NCBI RefSeq assembly: GCF_024362785.1
Contig: NZ_CP093301.1
Location: forward strand, 806,001 to 870,000
Reading direction: 5' to 3'
Source: Evansella sp. LMS18
GTDB taxonomy: Bacteria > Bacillota > Bacilli > Bacillales > Salisediminibacteriaceae
DNA length: 64,000 nucleotides
Shown: positions 8,792 through 17,251 of the stretch, in pieces
How the letters are laid out: each line of letters opens with the position of its first letter
How positions within the stretch are numbered: the stretch's first letter is position 1
Translations under genes and position numbers: made by a program
Notes under the pieces: model-generated
Told to the model about the DNA's origin: nothing
Database searches by the model: none
The model's input: the letters and a program-made list of their open reading frames with translations, nothing else

Positions 8792-9421
8792 ATGCCGTTA
8801 CGCTTTGTCCTTGAATCTGTCGTACTTGTTTTATCCGGATTCATTCTGCTGAGAGTCGCCGGGAGGAAATCCATCTCCCAGCTGACCATCCCATCCACCG
8901 TAGTACTCATTTCAATCGGTGCCATTATTGTCCAGCCGATTATCGAAACAAGTGTTTTGAAAACGATCATTACTGTCGCCGTATTTGTAACTGTTCTATT
9001 TATGATTGAAAAACTTCAGATGAAATTCAAAGCTATGGAAAAATTCATTATCGGCTCCCCGCTCAAAGTAATTGAGGATGGTCAGATAATTGAGGATAAT
9101 CTGCGAAAAGTACGCCTTACGACCGACATCATGGAAATGTATCTCCGCCAGCAAGGGATACTAGGCCTCCATAAAGTGAAAAATGGCTGGATTGAAGCTA
9201 ACGGAAGACTTGGCTATGAGCTTTTCGAGGACGACAGATTTCTTACGGTAGGAGAATTCAAGAAGCTGATGGACGGGTATTTCCAGGGGGAGGGAGCAGA
9301 GGCAGGCACTAGAGCTGGAGCTGATTATAGCGGGAAGGACAGCAAAAATTCTGGGCAGGAGAGTAAAAGCAGAGAAGATTTTATGGTTGATCAGCGGAAG
9401 GACCAAAACTCCAGCAGTTAA
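8792..9421 (+). CDS. DUF421 (YetF/YcaP-like) membrane protein
   Basis: 209 residues. The second ATG (8792) is chosen because AAAGGAGGT abuts an earlier ATG at 8786. Three hydrophobic segments (about residues 6-85) include LLRVAGRKSISQLTIPS, typical of the family, followed by a cytoplasmic domain of beta-strands (MEKFIIGSPLKVIEDGQII, LGYELFEDDRFLTVGEFK) and a low-complexity charged tail rich in G, S, K and D. The family is widespread in spore formers with no settled biochemical role. It follows the CLC gene by 44 bp and is probably co-transcribed. Confidence 0.85.
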   Translation: MPLRFVLESVVLVLSGFILLRVAGRKSISQLTIPSTVVLISIGAIIVQPIIETSVLKTIITVAVFVTVLFMIEKLQMKFKAMEKFIIGSPLKVIEDGQIIEDNLRKVRLTTDIMEMYLRQQGILGLHKVKNGWIEANGRLGYELFEDDRFLTVGEFKKLMDGYFQGEGAEAGTRAGADYSGKDSKNSGQESKSREDFMVDQRKDQNSSS

Positions 9422-9425
9422 TTAT

Positions 9426-9515
9426 TTGGGCAATCTCTGTTCATTTGCGCAATGGGGCATCCTATTTGCGATATTGTCCACTCTATCCGCGAAATCTGGC
9501 ACTCCAGTTGCGAAG
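9426..9515. repeat. Degenerate 21-bp tandem repeat
   Basis: TTGCG-type cores begin at about 9426, 9445, 9466, 9487 and 9508, so the spacing is 21 bp for the last four units. Each unit is a TTGCGNAAT-like heptad followed by a variable 12-14 bp. No coding potential is evident. Confidence 0.55.
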
Positions 9516-9627
9516 TAATACAGAAAAGTGCAAGCGCTTTGAACACTAACGGCACTCTATATCTTTGGCAAGTAACCGCAGATCCAGGGGGAACTGCCTA
9601 TTCCTCTGCGAGCGGGTATATGATGTT

Positions 9628-9693
9628 GTATGGGGGCTGTATGGGTGTTGTATGGGTGTTGTATGGGTGTTGTATGGGTGTTGTATGGGGCTG
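9628..9693. repeat. 11-bp tandem repeat (GTATGGGTGTT)
   Basis: Four exact copies of GTATGGGTGTT begin at 9639, 9650, 9661 and 9672, flanked by imperfect copies at 9628 and 9683. Short reading frames crossing it are repeat-driven and lack ribosome sites. Confidence 0.9.
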
Positions 9694-9793
9694 TTGTGGC
9701 CACTTGCTGCCTTCTGCACGTTCGACTGTAATGTTGTTTTACCGATTCAATTCCTGAATCAACCATATTTGTACGTTGAGCAGCGCCTCTCTC

Positions 9794-10290
9794 CTTCTCA
9801 ATTCCCGCAAGAGCTTCTTGCATCCCTTGAACAGCAACCTTTCCCCTTCTCAATTCCCGCAAGAGCCTCTTGCATCCCTTGAACAGCAACCTTTCCCCTT
9901 CTCATTTCCTGCAAGAGCCTCTTGCATCCCTTGAGCCGTAACCTTTCCCCTTCTCAATTCCCGCAAGATCTTCTTGCATCCCTTGAACAGCAACCTTCCC
10001 CCTCCTCAAGTAATGCAAGAGCTTCTTGCATCCCTTGAGCCGTAACCTTTCCCCTTCTCAATTCCCGCAAGATCTTCTTGCATCCCTTGAGCAGCACCCT
10101 TTCTCCTTCTCAATTCCCGCAAGAGCTTCTTGCATCCCTTGAACAGCACACTTTCCCCTTCTCAATTCCCGCAAGAGCCTCTTGCATCCCTTGAACAGCA
10201 ACCTTTCCCCTTCTCAATTCCTGCAAGAGCCTCTTGCATCCCTTGAACAGCACACTTTCCCCTTCTCAATTCCCGCAAGAGCTTCAATTC
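9794..10290. repeat. Minisatellite array, 52-bp period, about 9.5 copies
   Basis: Units start with CTTCTCAATTCCCGCAAG or close variants at 9794, 9846, 9898, 9950, 10002, 10054, 10106, 10158, 10210 and 10262, an exact 52-bp period. Each unit holds a palindromic core GCAAGA-nnn-TCTTGC followed by ATCCCTTGA and a pyrimidine-rich tail. The central triplet varies (GCT, GCC, TCT) while the arms stay paired. No variable spacers are present, so it is not a CRISPR. It occupies the space between the DUF421 gene and the convergent oxidoreductase. Confidence 0.95.
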
Positions 10291-10365
10291 ATACATTGAG
10301 TAATTCTGCGGCCCCCGGGATCCGGACAATGTGCTGTGGGAGGTTATACTTTCCACCTATCTGTT

Positions 10366-10401
10366 TAAAAAAGACGCTTTCCCCATTAAGGAAAAAGCGC
10401 C
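10366..10401 (-). terminator. Terminator of the Gfo/Idh/MocA oxidoreductase gene
   Basis: GCGCTTTT ... AAAGCGTC hairpin on the minus strand followed by TTTTTT, just beyond the stop codon at 10422. Confidence 0.75.
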
Positions 10402-10421
10402 CGCCCCTGCTCAATCAGCAA

Positions 10422-11408
10422 TTAGTATTCAAGCTTTTGCCAGCCATCATGTGCAGGGTCCCTCAGTGCCTCCAGTACAACCTGGGCTTTATATCCAGCT
10501 GTAAAATCGTAAATCTGCGCCGGTTCCCCTTGTACTGCTTTGACAAATTCACCAATCAAATTTCTATTATCAGTATCTTCACCATTAACTGGCTCTAATG
10601 CTTCTCCATTTTTTCCGGCAGATAACTCCCGCCAGTTACGGATCATTAAAGTTCCTTCCGTGCCGTAGACACCAAACTCCAGCTGCTCTTCTCCTGCAAT
10701 ATTACTTAGCCCGTCAATGAGCACTTCAGCACCATCTGCAAATTTCATCTCAGCGATAATCCCTGTTTCGCAAGCTTCCGGGTCTTCGGGAAACTGCAGC
10801 TTCGATTTCACCTCAGTAATTTCACCAAACACCCGCTGCATGAGCTGAATCCAGTGTACACCTACTTCAAGAACGAAACCGCCCTGTTCCCGTTTGCCGA
10901 CCCAGTCATTTTGCTGCCATAGTCGAGGCCAGTGAGGAAAATGCATTTTCAGGTTCAGACGGCGTACTGCCCCGTGCCCTCCTTCGTGAACCAGTTGTTC
11001 AAAACGATTAATTCCCCCCTGATAATTAAGAGGAAAATGCATAGCGTGGACCAGCCCTGAATTTTGCACAGCAGCTGCCATGCGTTTTGCTTCCGCCACC
11101 GAGTTCGCCAGGGGTTTTTCACATAAAATATGCTTTCCGGTCTCCACTGCCCGCAGCACGATATTTTCATGATATTTAGGAGGCACTGCCACGTAAACAG
11201 CATCGATTTCCGGCTTTACGAGCAGCTCCTCGTAGTCTGTGTACGTTTCAGTAACTTCATATGTTTCCGCCATATGCGCCAGGCGGTCCTCCGATGTATC
11301 GCAAAAAGCGGCGAGCACAATATCGTCCCGCTCCTGCATCAATTTTATCAGCCGTTCTCCTACCGCACCTAATCCAATGACTCCTACCCGTAACGACGAC
11401 ACGCCCAT
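10422..11408 (-). CDS. Gfo/Idh/MocA-family NAD(P)-dependent oxidoreductase
   Basis: 328 residues. N-terminal Rossmann fold (VGVIGLGAVGERLIKLM), AVYVAVPPKYHENIVLRA, and the family EKP catalytic lysine (HILCEKPLANSVAEAKRMA), then the C-terminal alpha/beta domain with VGVHWIQLMQRVFGE. Such enzymes oxidise or reduce sugars, inositols or related cyclic polyols in the cytosol. GGGAGAG precedes the ATG. It stands alone, with a divergent peptidase upstream and the repeat array downstream, so the substrate cannot be inferred from context. Confidence 0.9.
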   Translation of the reverse strand: MGVSSLRVGVIGLGAVGERLIKLMQERDDIVLAAFCDTSEDRLAHMAETYEVTETYTDYEELLVKPEIDAVYVAVPPKYHENIVLRAVETGKHILCEKPLANSVAEAKRMAAAVQNSGLVHAMHFPLNYQGGINRFEQLVHEGGHGAVRRLNLKMHFPHWPRLWQQNDWVGKREQGGFVLEVGVHWIQLMQRVFGEITEVKSKLQFPEDPEACETGIIAEMKFADGAEVLIDGLSNIAGEEQLEFGVYGTEGTLMIRNWRELSAGKNGEALEPVNGEDTDNRNLIGEFVKAVQGEPAQIYDFTAGYKAQVVLEALRDPAHDGWQKLEY

Positions 11409-11549
11409 TTTAATCTCTCCCTGTTTATGTATTCATACACATTTACACACTATTTTATTTTAAAATATTTCGATTTGCGAAGGAAGCCTATTTGTGAAAA
11501 AATAGAACTATACTTTTCAGAAAAGGTGCATATTGGAGGGAATCACAAA

Positions 11550-12632
11550 ATGAATAAAGAAAATTTTTTCAGCCAGCTAAAGGAGCTTGCCGCTATTCCA
11601 GGCGGGCCAGCCAATGAAATGGCTGTTGTCGAAAGATTGATTGAACTGTTTGAACCAGTCGCGGACAAAGTGGAGACAGACCACATGGGGAATATTTATA
11701 TATTCAAAGAAGGGCACAAGCCTGGTCCGACAGTTATGGTTTCAGCCCACTCCGACGAGATTGGCTGTGTTGTCCGGGATATCGACACCAACGGCTTTAT
11801 CCGGGTTGAACGGACAGGCGGGATGATTGAAGCGTTAATGGTCGGCCGGAAAGTAAATGTAAACGTCAGGTTTGGAGTGATCGGGGTAAAAGCAGGCCAT
11901 CTCCAGACTCCGGAAGAGCGGAAAACAACCCCCTCCATATATGACTTATATGTGGACGTGGGTGTAACCTCCAAAGAAGAGGCGGAAGGATTAGGAATAA
12001 AGATAGGCGACCCGATAACATACATAAGCGATCTGGAACGTTTCACAAATGAAGACCTTATTTGCGGAAAAGCAATCGATAACCGAAGCTGCTGTGTGCT
12101 CCTGCTTGAGCTTTTCAAAACACTGGATTCGGCTGACTTTGCCGGGACATTAGCGGGGGTCGTTGCTGTACAGGAAGAAGTAGGACTCAGAGGAGCAAAA
12201 GTCGCAGCTCATAAAATTAATCCCGACTATGCAATTGTCCTTGATACGATACCATGCGCTGACACGCCGGACAGTATTGGGAGCGGCTATCCTGTTGGCA
12301 TCGGCCGCGGCCCTGTAATCCCAGCACTTGCCGGTGGGTCAGTAAGAGGAAATATCATGGCGCCGCAAATGAAGGAGCTTTTTATAAACTATGCTGAAAA
12401 AACAGGGGTTCCATACCAGCTTGCAGTTATGACAGGCGCTACAACAGACGTAGCTGCTGTGCACCTGGAAAGAGACGGCATTCTTTCCGGAGCGATTACT
12501 TTCGCCCGGCGTTATTCCCACTCTCCAGTAGAAACTGCTCACCTTGACGATTTCTCCCAGGGACTGGAGCTGCTTCTAGCTCTAATAAAAGATAACGGCA
12601 GCTGGGGCGATATGAGTTTTGTGAAAAAATAA
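11550..12632 (+). CDS. M42-family metallopeptidase (glutamyl/aminopeptidase type)
   Basis: 360 residues. The ATG at 11550 has TTGGAGGG upstream; the frame extends 41 codons further without a ribosome site. Binuclear metal ligands are visible in order: SAHSDEIG (His, Asp), AIDNRSCC (bridging Asp), VQEEVGLRGA (catalytic Glu and ligand Glu), VLDTIPCADTPD (Asp) and RYSHSPVE (His). M42 enzymes are large self-compartmentalising cytosolic aminopeptidases that trim short peptides. Monocistronic, with a strong terminator. Confidence 0.93.
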   Translation: MNKENFFSQLKELAAIPGGPANEMAVVERLIELFEPVADKVETDHMGNIYIFKEGHKPGPTVMVSAHSDEIGCVVRDIDTNGFIRVERTGGMIEALMVGRKVNVNVRFGVIGVKAGHLQTPEERKTTPSIYDLYVDVGVTSKEEAEGLGIKIGDPITYISDLERFTNEDLICGKAIDNRSCCVLLLELFKTLDSADFAGTLAGVVAVQEEVGLRGAKVAAHKINPDYAIVLDTIPCADTPDSIGSGYPVGIGRGPVIPALAGGSVRGNIMAPQMKELFINYAEKTGVPYQLAVMTGATTDVAAVHLERDGILSGAITFARRYSHSPVETAHLDDFSQGLELLLALIKDNGSWGDMSFVKK

Positions 12633-12642
12633 GGAAACAAAC

Positions 12643-12684
12643 TAAAGAGTCTTGCTTTCCCCACGGAAAGCAAGGCTCTTTTGA
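12643..12684. terminator. Bidirectional terminator
   Basis: AAGAGTCTTGCTTTCC and GGAAAGCAAGGCTCTT form a long stem with a 4-nt loop, flanked by A and T runs, between convergent genes. Confidence 0.9.
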
Positions 12685-12690
12685 TGCATC

Positions 12691-12987
12691 TCATTTTTCT
12701 ACCGCAGATTTCTGTACTTCCCGAAATGCTTCAATAAACGGATAAGGGTCCGTTTTCACTATATAAGGAAACACTCCTTGTGTCGTATGAAGATACAGCC
12801 AGCCTTCCTCTCCCTTTATCGTCCTGTAGGAAATATCAAAAACTGTTTTCAGCTTGAATTCATCCAGAGCTGTCACAATTTTGTCTTCATATAGTTCCAT
12901 CGTTTTTTCCTTTTCCACGTTCGTCTGTTCAATACTGTTGACGAAACGCTCTACCTTTACATAACTCTGCGTTTTTATACAGCTCAT
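12691..12987 (-). CDS. Small protein of unknown function
   Basis: 98 residues from an ATG with TGGAGGG six bases upstream; the frame is open 20 codons further but with no ribosome site. The sequence is soluble, mixed alpha/beta, with an N-terminal helix rich in E and K and a C-terminal region of aromatic beta-strands (DISYRTIKGEEGWLYLHTT, GVFPYIVKTDPYPFIEAF). No family was recognised. It is monocistronic and convergent with the M42 gene. Confidence 0.7.
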   Translation of the reverse strand: MSCIKTQSYVKVERFVNSIEQTNVEKEKTMELYEDKIVTALDEFKLKTVFDISYRTIKGEEGWLYLHTTQGVFPYIVKTDPYPFIEAFREVQKSAVEK

Positions 12988-13170
12988 TGAATCCCTCCAG
13001 CTTGCATCCATAACAGACAGTATATATTCTGCCAGCTTAACACACAATTTTATTCCTGTTTACCTTCACGTTTGCCAAAGTTCCTGTTTGGATTCCATTA
13101 CCCTTATTTTTCTGTACGTATAACATTTGTAAACGTTCCCGATTTTTTATTTAGCACCTGAAATTAGCAC

Positions 13171-13199
13171 TTGGTAATAAGCCCATGAGCTTGTATAAT
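13171..13199 (+). promoter_or_regulatory. Sigma-A-type promoter of the degV-family gene
   Basis: TTGGTA at 13171-13176 and TATAAT at 13194-13199 with a 17-bp spacer, about 35 bp before the start codon. Confidence 0.75.
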
Positions 13200-13234
13200 A
13201 AAACTATCGATAATTTTTTAAGGAGATGAGGATC

Positions 13235-14098
13235 TTGACGGAAAAAAAGAAAATCGCCTGGGTAACAGACAGCACCGCCTATATTACTCAGGAATTGGCT
13301 GAACACCCGGATGTTTATATACTTCCTTTAAATATAATGTTTGAAGATGAGTCTTTTGAAGACGGAGTTGACCTTACCACAGATATACTGTATAACAAGA
13401 TCCGCAAACAAAAAGTTGTCCCAAAAACTTCCCAGCCTTCTGTAGGAAAATTCGCCGAACTCTATGAAAAACTAAAAACTGATTATGATCATGCTGTTGC
13501 TGTCCATATTTCCAGCAAGCTGAGCGGCACATATGAGAGCTCGGTCAACGGAAAAAACATGGCTGAATTTGAAGCGGAAGTAGTGGATTCCAAATGTATG
13601 TCATATGCTATCACCACTTTGATTAATAAAGGGATGGAAATGGCGGAAGCAGGAAGTGATTACAAAGAAATAGCGGACGAGCTTAGACAGGAAGCATCCA
13701 ATAACGAAAACTATATCCTGCTCGGAAGCCTGGAGCAGTTCTATAAAGGCGGCAGGATGTCTGGCACACAGTATTTACTTGGAAGCATGCTTCAGATCAA
13801 GCCGATTATCCGTATCGATACTTCCACTGGAGAGTTCGAACTGTTCGAACGGGTGCGTTCTGAGAAAAAAGCAGTAAAAAGAATGATCGAGCTTCTTAAA
13901 AATTCATACGAAAAGAATATCATCAGCCAGGTTCAGATTATGCATGGAAACCTGGAGCATAAAGCAAACGAACTCAAAGAAAAAGTCCTTGCTGAAATTC
14001 CTGATCTCGATATCGTAATCGGCGAAATCAGCTCCACAATCGCTGTCCATGCAGGTGAAGGAACACTTGCGATGATCTGGAATAACAAGAAGCGATAA
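13235..14098 (+). CDS. DegV-family fatty-acid-binding protein
   Basis: 287 residues. The TTG at 13235 is preferred because AAGGAG ends 9 bases upstream; an ATG at 13226 directly abuts the ribosome site. DegV motifs are complete: WVTDSTAYI near the N-terminus, KTSQPSVGKF, AVHISSKLSGTYESS, and YKGGRMSGTQYLLG followed by LQIKPII. DegV/FakB proteins bind fatty acids and, in Firmicutes, can present them to the FakA kinase for phospholipid synthesis. Stand-alone gene with a clear promoter. Confidence 0.9.
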   Translation: MTEKKKIAWVTDSTAYITQELAEHPDVYILPLNIMFEDESFEDGVDLTTDILYNKIRKQKVVPKTSQPSVGKFAELYEKLKTDYDHAVAVHISSKLSGTYESSVNGKNMAEFEAEVVDSKCMSYAITTLINKGMEMAEAGSDYKEIADELRQEASNNENYILLGSLEQFYKGGRMSGTQYLLGSMLQIKPIIRIDTSTGEFELFERVRSEKKAVKRMIELLKNSYEKNIISQVQIMHGNLEHKANELKEKVLAEIPDLDIVIGEISSTIAVHAGEGTLAMIWNNKKR

Positions 14099-14109
14099 TA
14101 ATTTTAAAG

Positions 14110-14318
14110 GATTTCGTTTTAAAATAAACGGAGATTTCCGTTTATTTGCAGATTGGAGTTCGTTCCAGGGTGATATAAGGGGAGTTTTTCCGGTTAAGCG
14201 AAGCAAAAATTCCCCTTTCCGCGTTTTTCGAGTTGATAGGCGGAATCTCTCCGTCTATTTAAGGATTATTTTTTAATATTTGCGAAATAAGCGGAATACT
14301 TCCGTCTATTTATCATCG
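14110..14318. repeat. Dispersed intergenic repeat, copy 1 (four palindromic modules)
   Basis: Four modules in a fixed order: AAACGGAGATTTCCGTTTAT, then AAGGGGAG-TTTTTCCGGTTA plus GCGAAGC, then AGGCGGAATCTCTCCGTCTA, then AAGCGGAATACTTCCGTCTA. The same four modules in the same order occur at about 34067-34255. Each module is an imperfect inverted repeat of the CGGA...TCCG type. No reading frame is conserved between the copies. Confidence 0.85.
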
Positions 14319-14673
14319 GTTGCATCGGCTGCTTAAGAAAACACTCCATAACAGCACCCTTTTTAATAATTTCAACTCATTACCCCCTAATATGTAGAGA
14401 GGCTCAGCCGGCGATCAGGCTGTGCTTTTTTTGCTGCTACCAAGGGGGCCAGGTGTCCTTTATACTTTTTGTTAAGGCCATTTGAGCCACCTACGCCGCG
14501 GCCTGGTGACCTTTTCACCCTCCCATTAAGCCTATCCCGTCACCTGGATGACCTCGCCCCTTCCCAATCAAACCCAGTCCGATTCAAAACACCAAAATTC
14601 CCCTCCATCAAATGTTTCGAAGTCCCTATCTTGTGCAATAGTTACTATGTTACATATTTTGGGAGGGATTTAC
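14319..14673 (+). other. Intergenic region upstream of the glutamate-type symporter
   Basis: Between the dispersed repeat and the symporter ATG. It contains a possible weak terminator (CAGCC...GGCTG hairpin then a T-run at 14400-14432) for the degV-family gene. The remainder has open frames but no ribosome sites or recognisable product. A TTGTGC/ATATTT pair with a 17-bp spacer shortly before the symporter is a weak promoter candidate. Confidence 0.4.
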
Positions 14674-16077
14674 ATGGAGATGTCACCAGAACTCGTCGGA
14701 TTCAGTTTCATTATCATCGGGATCCTTCTTTTAATAGGAAAGTGGATCAGAATATTTACTCCCTTTTTACAGGATTTTTTCATCCCAAGCTCCATGATTG
14801 CGGGAATGATCGCCCTTTTGCTTGGACCGGAGATACTTGGGGCTTTAGGAGTGAACTTTTTCGATGAAGGCGGCGCTTTCCCATCTGCAATGCTTGAAGT
14901 ATGGTCAGAGCTTCCTGGTTTGCTGATCAGTGTGATTTTTGCATCCCTGTTCCTCGGACAAACGATTCCAAACCTCAAGGAGATTTGGAGAATTTCCGGC
15001 CCTCAGATCACCTTCGCACACTTTATCTCCTGGGGTCTTTATGTTGTGGGGATAGGGCTTGCGCTACTCGTCCTCACTCCATTTTTCAATATGAGCCCTG
15101 CCGCGGGAGCTCTCCTGGAAATCAGTTTTGTCGGCGGCCACGGGACAGCTGCGGGGCTATCCGGCACGTTTGAAAGTGTGGGATTTGAAGAAGGGACGGA
15201 CCTTGCGATAGGGCTCGCAACCGTTGGGGTATTATCTTGTGTCTTTGTTGGAATGGCACTGATTAACTGGGGTGCCAGAAGAGGTAAGACCGAAGTTTTA
15301 AAAAAACCTGAAGACATTTCAGATGAGCAAAAACGTGGACTCATTGCTAAAGAAGACCAGCAGGAAGAACCAGCAGGCCACCAGACAACAAAATCTGAAT
15401 TTATTGAAACACTTACAGTCCACCTCGGATATATAGGCCTGGCTATTTTAATCGGTTTTTTACTATTGGAAGGGCTTATCATCATTGAAGAGATATTCTG
15501 GATCGATAATATTGAGCTTTTTACCCATCTCCCATTGTTCCCTCTTGCAATGGTGGGTGCGGTCATTGTCCAGGTGTTCATGAGCAAAGCAGTCAAACAC
15601 GAGATGCTTGACCGTGGCATGGTAAACAGGATCCAGGGGCTCGCTCTTGATATTTTAATCGTTTCAGCAATTGCCACTTTGTCCCTTGCAGTTATCGCGG
15701 ACTATCTGGTGCCATTTATCCTGATGGCACTGGCAGCCATCGGATGGAATCTCTTCGCCTTTCTGGTGCTTGCACCTAAAATGATGCCGGACTACTGGCT
15801 GGAACGGGCCATCGGCGACCTTGGGCAGGCAATGGGAATGAGCGCTGCCGGCCTCCTGCTTATTAAATTAGCTGACCCGGAAGATAAGAGCCCTGCAAAA
15901 CAAGGGTTCAGCTACAAACAGTTAATGCTGGATCTCATTGTCGGCGGGGGCATAGTGACTGCCGCCTCTGTACCATTGATACTTGCTTTCGGACCAGTTA
16001 TTACATTAATCGCCGCTGCTGTCATCACCACTGGCTGGCTTCTTCTCGGCCTGCTTTATTTCGGCAAAAAAGGTTAA
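14674..16077 (+). CDS. Sodium:glutamate symporter family (GltS-like) permease
   Basis: 467 residues from an ATG with GGGAGGGATTT upstream; the open frame begins 42 codons earlier without a ribosome site. About 11 hydrophobic segments in two halves separated by a charged loop (residues about 210-250, KKPEDISDEQKRG...). The GltS-like elements are FIPSSMIAGMIALLLGPE in the first half, SFVGGHGTAAGLSGTFE in the re-entrant region, and GDLGQAMGMSAAGLLL in the second half. Likely Na+-coupled uptake of glutamate or a related dicarboxylate, fitting a sodium-based physiology. Confidence 0.85.
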   Translation: MEMSPELVGFSFIIIGILLLIGKWIRIFTPFLQDFFIPSSMIAGMIALLLGPEILGALGVNFFDEGGAFPSAMLEVWSELPGLLISVIFASLFLGQTIPNLKEIWRISGPQITFAHFISWGLYVVGIGLALLVLTPFFNMSPAAGALLEISFVGGHGTAAGLSGTFESVGFEEGTDLAIGLATVGVLSCVFVGMALINWGARRGKTEVLKKPEDISDEQKRGLIAKEDQQEEPAGHQTTKSEFIETLTVHLGYIGLAILIGFLLLEGLIIIEEIFWIDNIELFTHLPLFPLAMVGAVIVQVFMSKAVKHEMLDRGMVNRIQGLALDILIVSAIATLSLAVIADYLVPFILMALAAIGWNLFAFLVLAPKMMPDYWLERAIGDLGQAMGMSAAGLLLIKLADPEDKSPAKQGFSYKQLMLDLIVGGGIVTAASVPLILAFGPVITLIAAAVITTGWLLLGLLYFGKKG

Positions 16078-16102
16078 CTGGAGGGCAGAAATTTGGTATA
16101 AT
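16074..16102 (+). promoter_or_regulatory. Promoter between the symporter and the exonuclease gene
   Basis: TTAACT at 16074-16079 and TATAAT at 16097-16102 (with an extended-minus-10 TGG just ahead), 17-bp spacer. It overlaps the symporter stop codon and would transcribe a 140-nt leader containing two hairpins. Confidence 0.7.
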
Positions 16103-16155
16103 GGTAAAAGTGAATTTAAAACTTAAGGCTGTTCAGCCGGAACAGATAGAGTAAA

Positions 16156-16201
16156 TCAGCCGGGGTCCTGCGCATCACAGGTACCCGGCCGATTGTTTTT
16201 A
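16156..16201 (+). terminator. Terminator-like hairpin ahead of the exonuclease gene
   Basis: GCCGGGGTCCTG and CAGGTACCCGGC form an imperfect stem, followed by GATTGTTTTTA. It may end symporter transcripts. Because a promoter lies just upstream, it could also act as an attenuator or end a short RNA. Confidence 0.65.
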
Positions 16202-16247
16202 TACTGGATCTTTCCCGCCCAGCCTCATAATAAATGAGGTGTAAATC

Positions 16248-17120
16248 ATGGAAACAACGAAAAACAGAGTATTGCTTGTTGACGGAATGGCGCTTCTTTT
16301 CCGGGCCTTCTATGCGACTGCCATGAGCGGTTATTTTATGGTAAACAGTAAAGGTGTCCCTACTAACGGTGTATACGGCTTTGTAAAACATCTTTTTACA
16401 GCTGTGAACACGTACCAGCCGAGCCATGTCGTTGCCTGCTGGGATATGGGCAGCAAAACCTTCCGTACAGAGCTTTTCGACGGATATAAAGCAAACAGAG
16501 GCGAGCCGCCTGTGGAACTTATTCCCCAGTTCGATCTTGTAAAAGATGTGGCAGCAGCTCTCGATATCCCCAATGTAGGGCTTCGCGGCTTTGAAGCTGA
16601 CGACTGCATTGGCACGTTAGCAAACCATTATAAAGAGGATTCCGAAGTGCTCATTCTCACAGGCGACCAGGACATACTTCAGCTCATTGAAGAAAACGTC
16701 CATGTCGTGCTTCTGAAAAAAGGCTATGGAAACTATGCCCTTTATAAGGAAGACAGCTTCATCGAGGAAAAAGGGATCACCCCTAAACAGATGGTTGACC
16801 TGAAAGCCCTTATGGGAGACAGCAGTGACAACTATCCTGGAGTGAAAGGGATTGGCGAAAAAACAGCCCTTAATCTTCTGAAGAAGTATGAAACAATCGA
16901 GGGAATACTCGAAAACCTGCCAGCCCTTACGAAGGCGCAGCGGGCAAAAATTGAACAGGACCTTGATATGCTCCACCTGTCAAGAAAGCTTGCTAAAATA
17001 CACTGCGAAGTTGATGTTGTATGCGAGCTCGACAATGCTCTCTATCAAATTAACGAAACTAAAATGACCGAGAAATTCAACGAACTTGAATTCAAAAATC
17101 TGCACAGTTTAATCAAATAG
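16248..17120 (+). CDS. ypcP: 5'-3' exonuclease, PolI N-terminal domain family (YpcP-like)
   Basis: 290 residues. Metal-binding acidic clusters of the FEN/PIN-like nuclease are present: LLVDGMALLFRAFYAT at the N-terminus, CWDMGSKTFRTELF, FEADDCIGTLA, LTGDQDILQLI, and the helix-hairpin-helix region MGDSSDNYPGVKGIGEKTA. It is the stand-alone homologue of the DNA polymerase I 5'-nuclease domain, used for RNA primer and flap removal. AATGAGGTG precedes the ATG. Followed by a strong terminator. Confidence 0.93.
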   Translation: METTKNRVLLVDGMALLFRAFYATAMSGYFMVNSKGVPTNGVYGFVKHLFTAVNTYQPSHVVACWDMGSKTFRTELFDGYKANRGEPPVELIPQFDLVKDVAAALDIPNVGLRGFEADDCIGTLANHYKEDSEVLILTGDQDILQLIEENVHVVLLKKGYGNYALYKEDSFIEEKGITPKQMVDLKALMGDSSDNYPGVKGIGEKTALNLLKKYETIEGILENLPALTKAQRAKIEQDLDMLHLSRKLAKIHCEVDVVCELDNALYQINETKMTEKFNELEFKNLHSLIK

Positions 17121-17127
17121 GTTGTGA

Positions 17128-17168
17128 AAAACGTTCTCCTGAGGTTCCTGGGAGAGCGTTTTTTTTTC
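17128..17168 (+). terminator. Terminator of the exonuclease gene
   Basis: AACGTTCTCC and GGGAGAGCGTT stem followed by a run of nine T. Confidence 0.9.
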
Positions 17169-17251
17169 AACGGAGCGCTGGTAATTATACATAGTTTACA
17201 CTCGGTTGGAAAATACTACCCCTATCCATAAAAAGCCGGGGGGTGAATTAC

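Noticed and set aside
9452-9889. Open reading frames of about 100 codons in both directions across the repeats
   Set aside because: They consist of translated 11-bp and 52-bp repeats, have no ribosome sites, and lack plausible protein composition.
9794-10290. CRISPR-like periodic array
   Set aside because: The whole 52-bp unit is conserved with no variable spacers, and no cas genes are present; it is a minisatellite. The same applies to 40912-41223.
14469-14867. 132-codon frame upstream of and overlapping the symporter
   Set aside because: No ribosome site, proline/arginine-rich composition, and it runs out of frame through the true symporter start.
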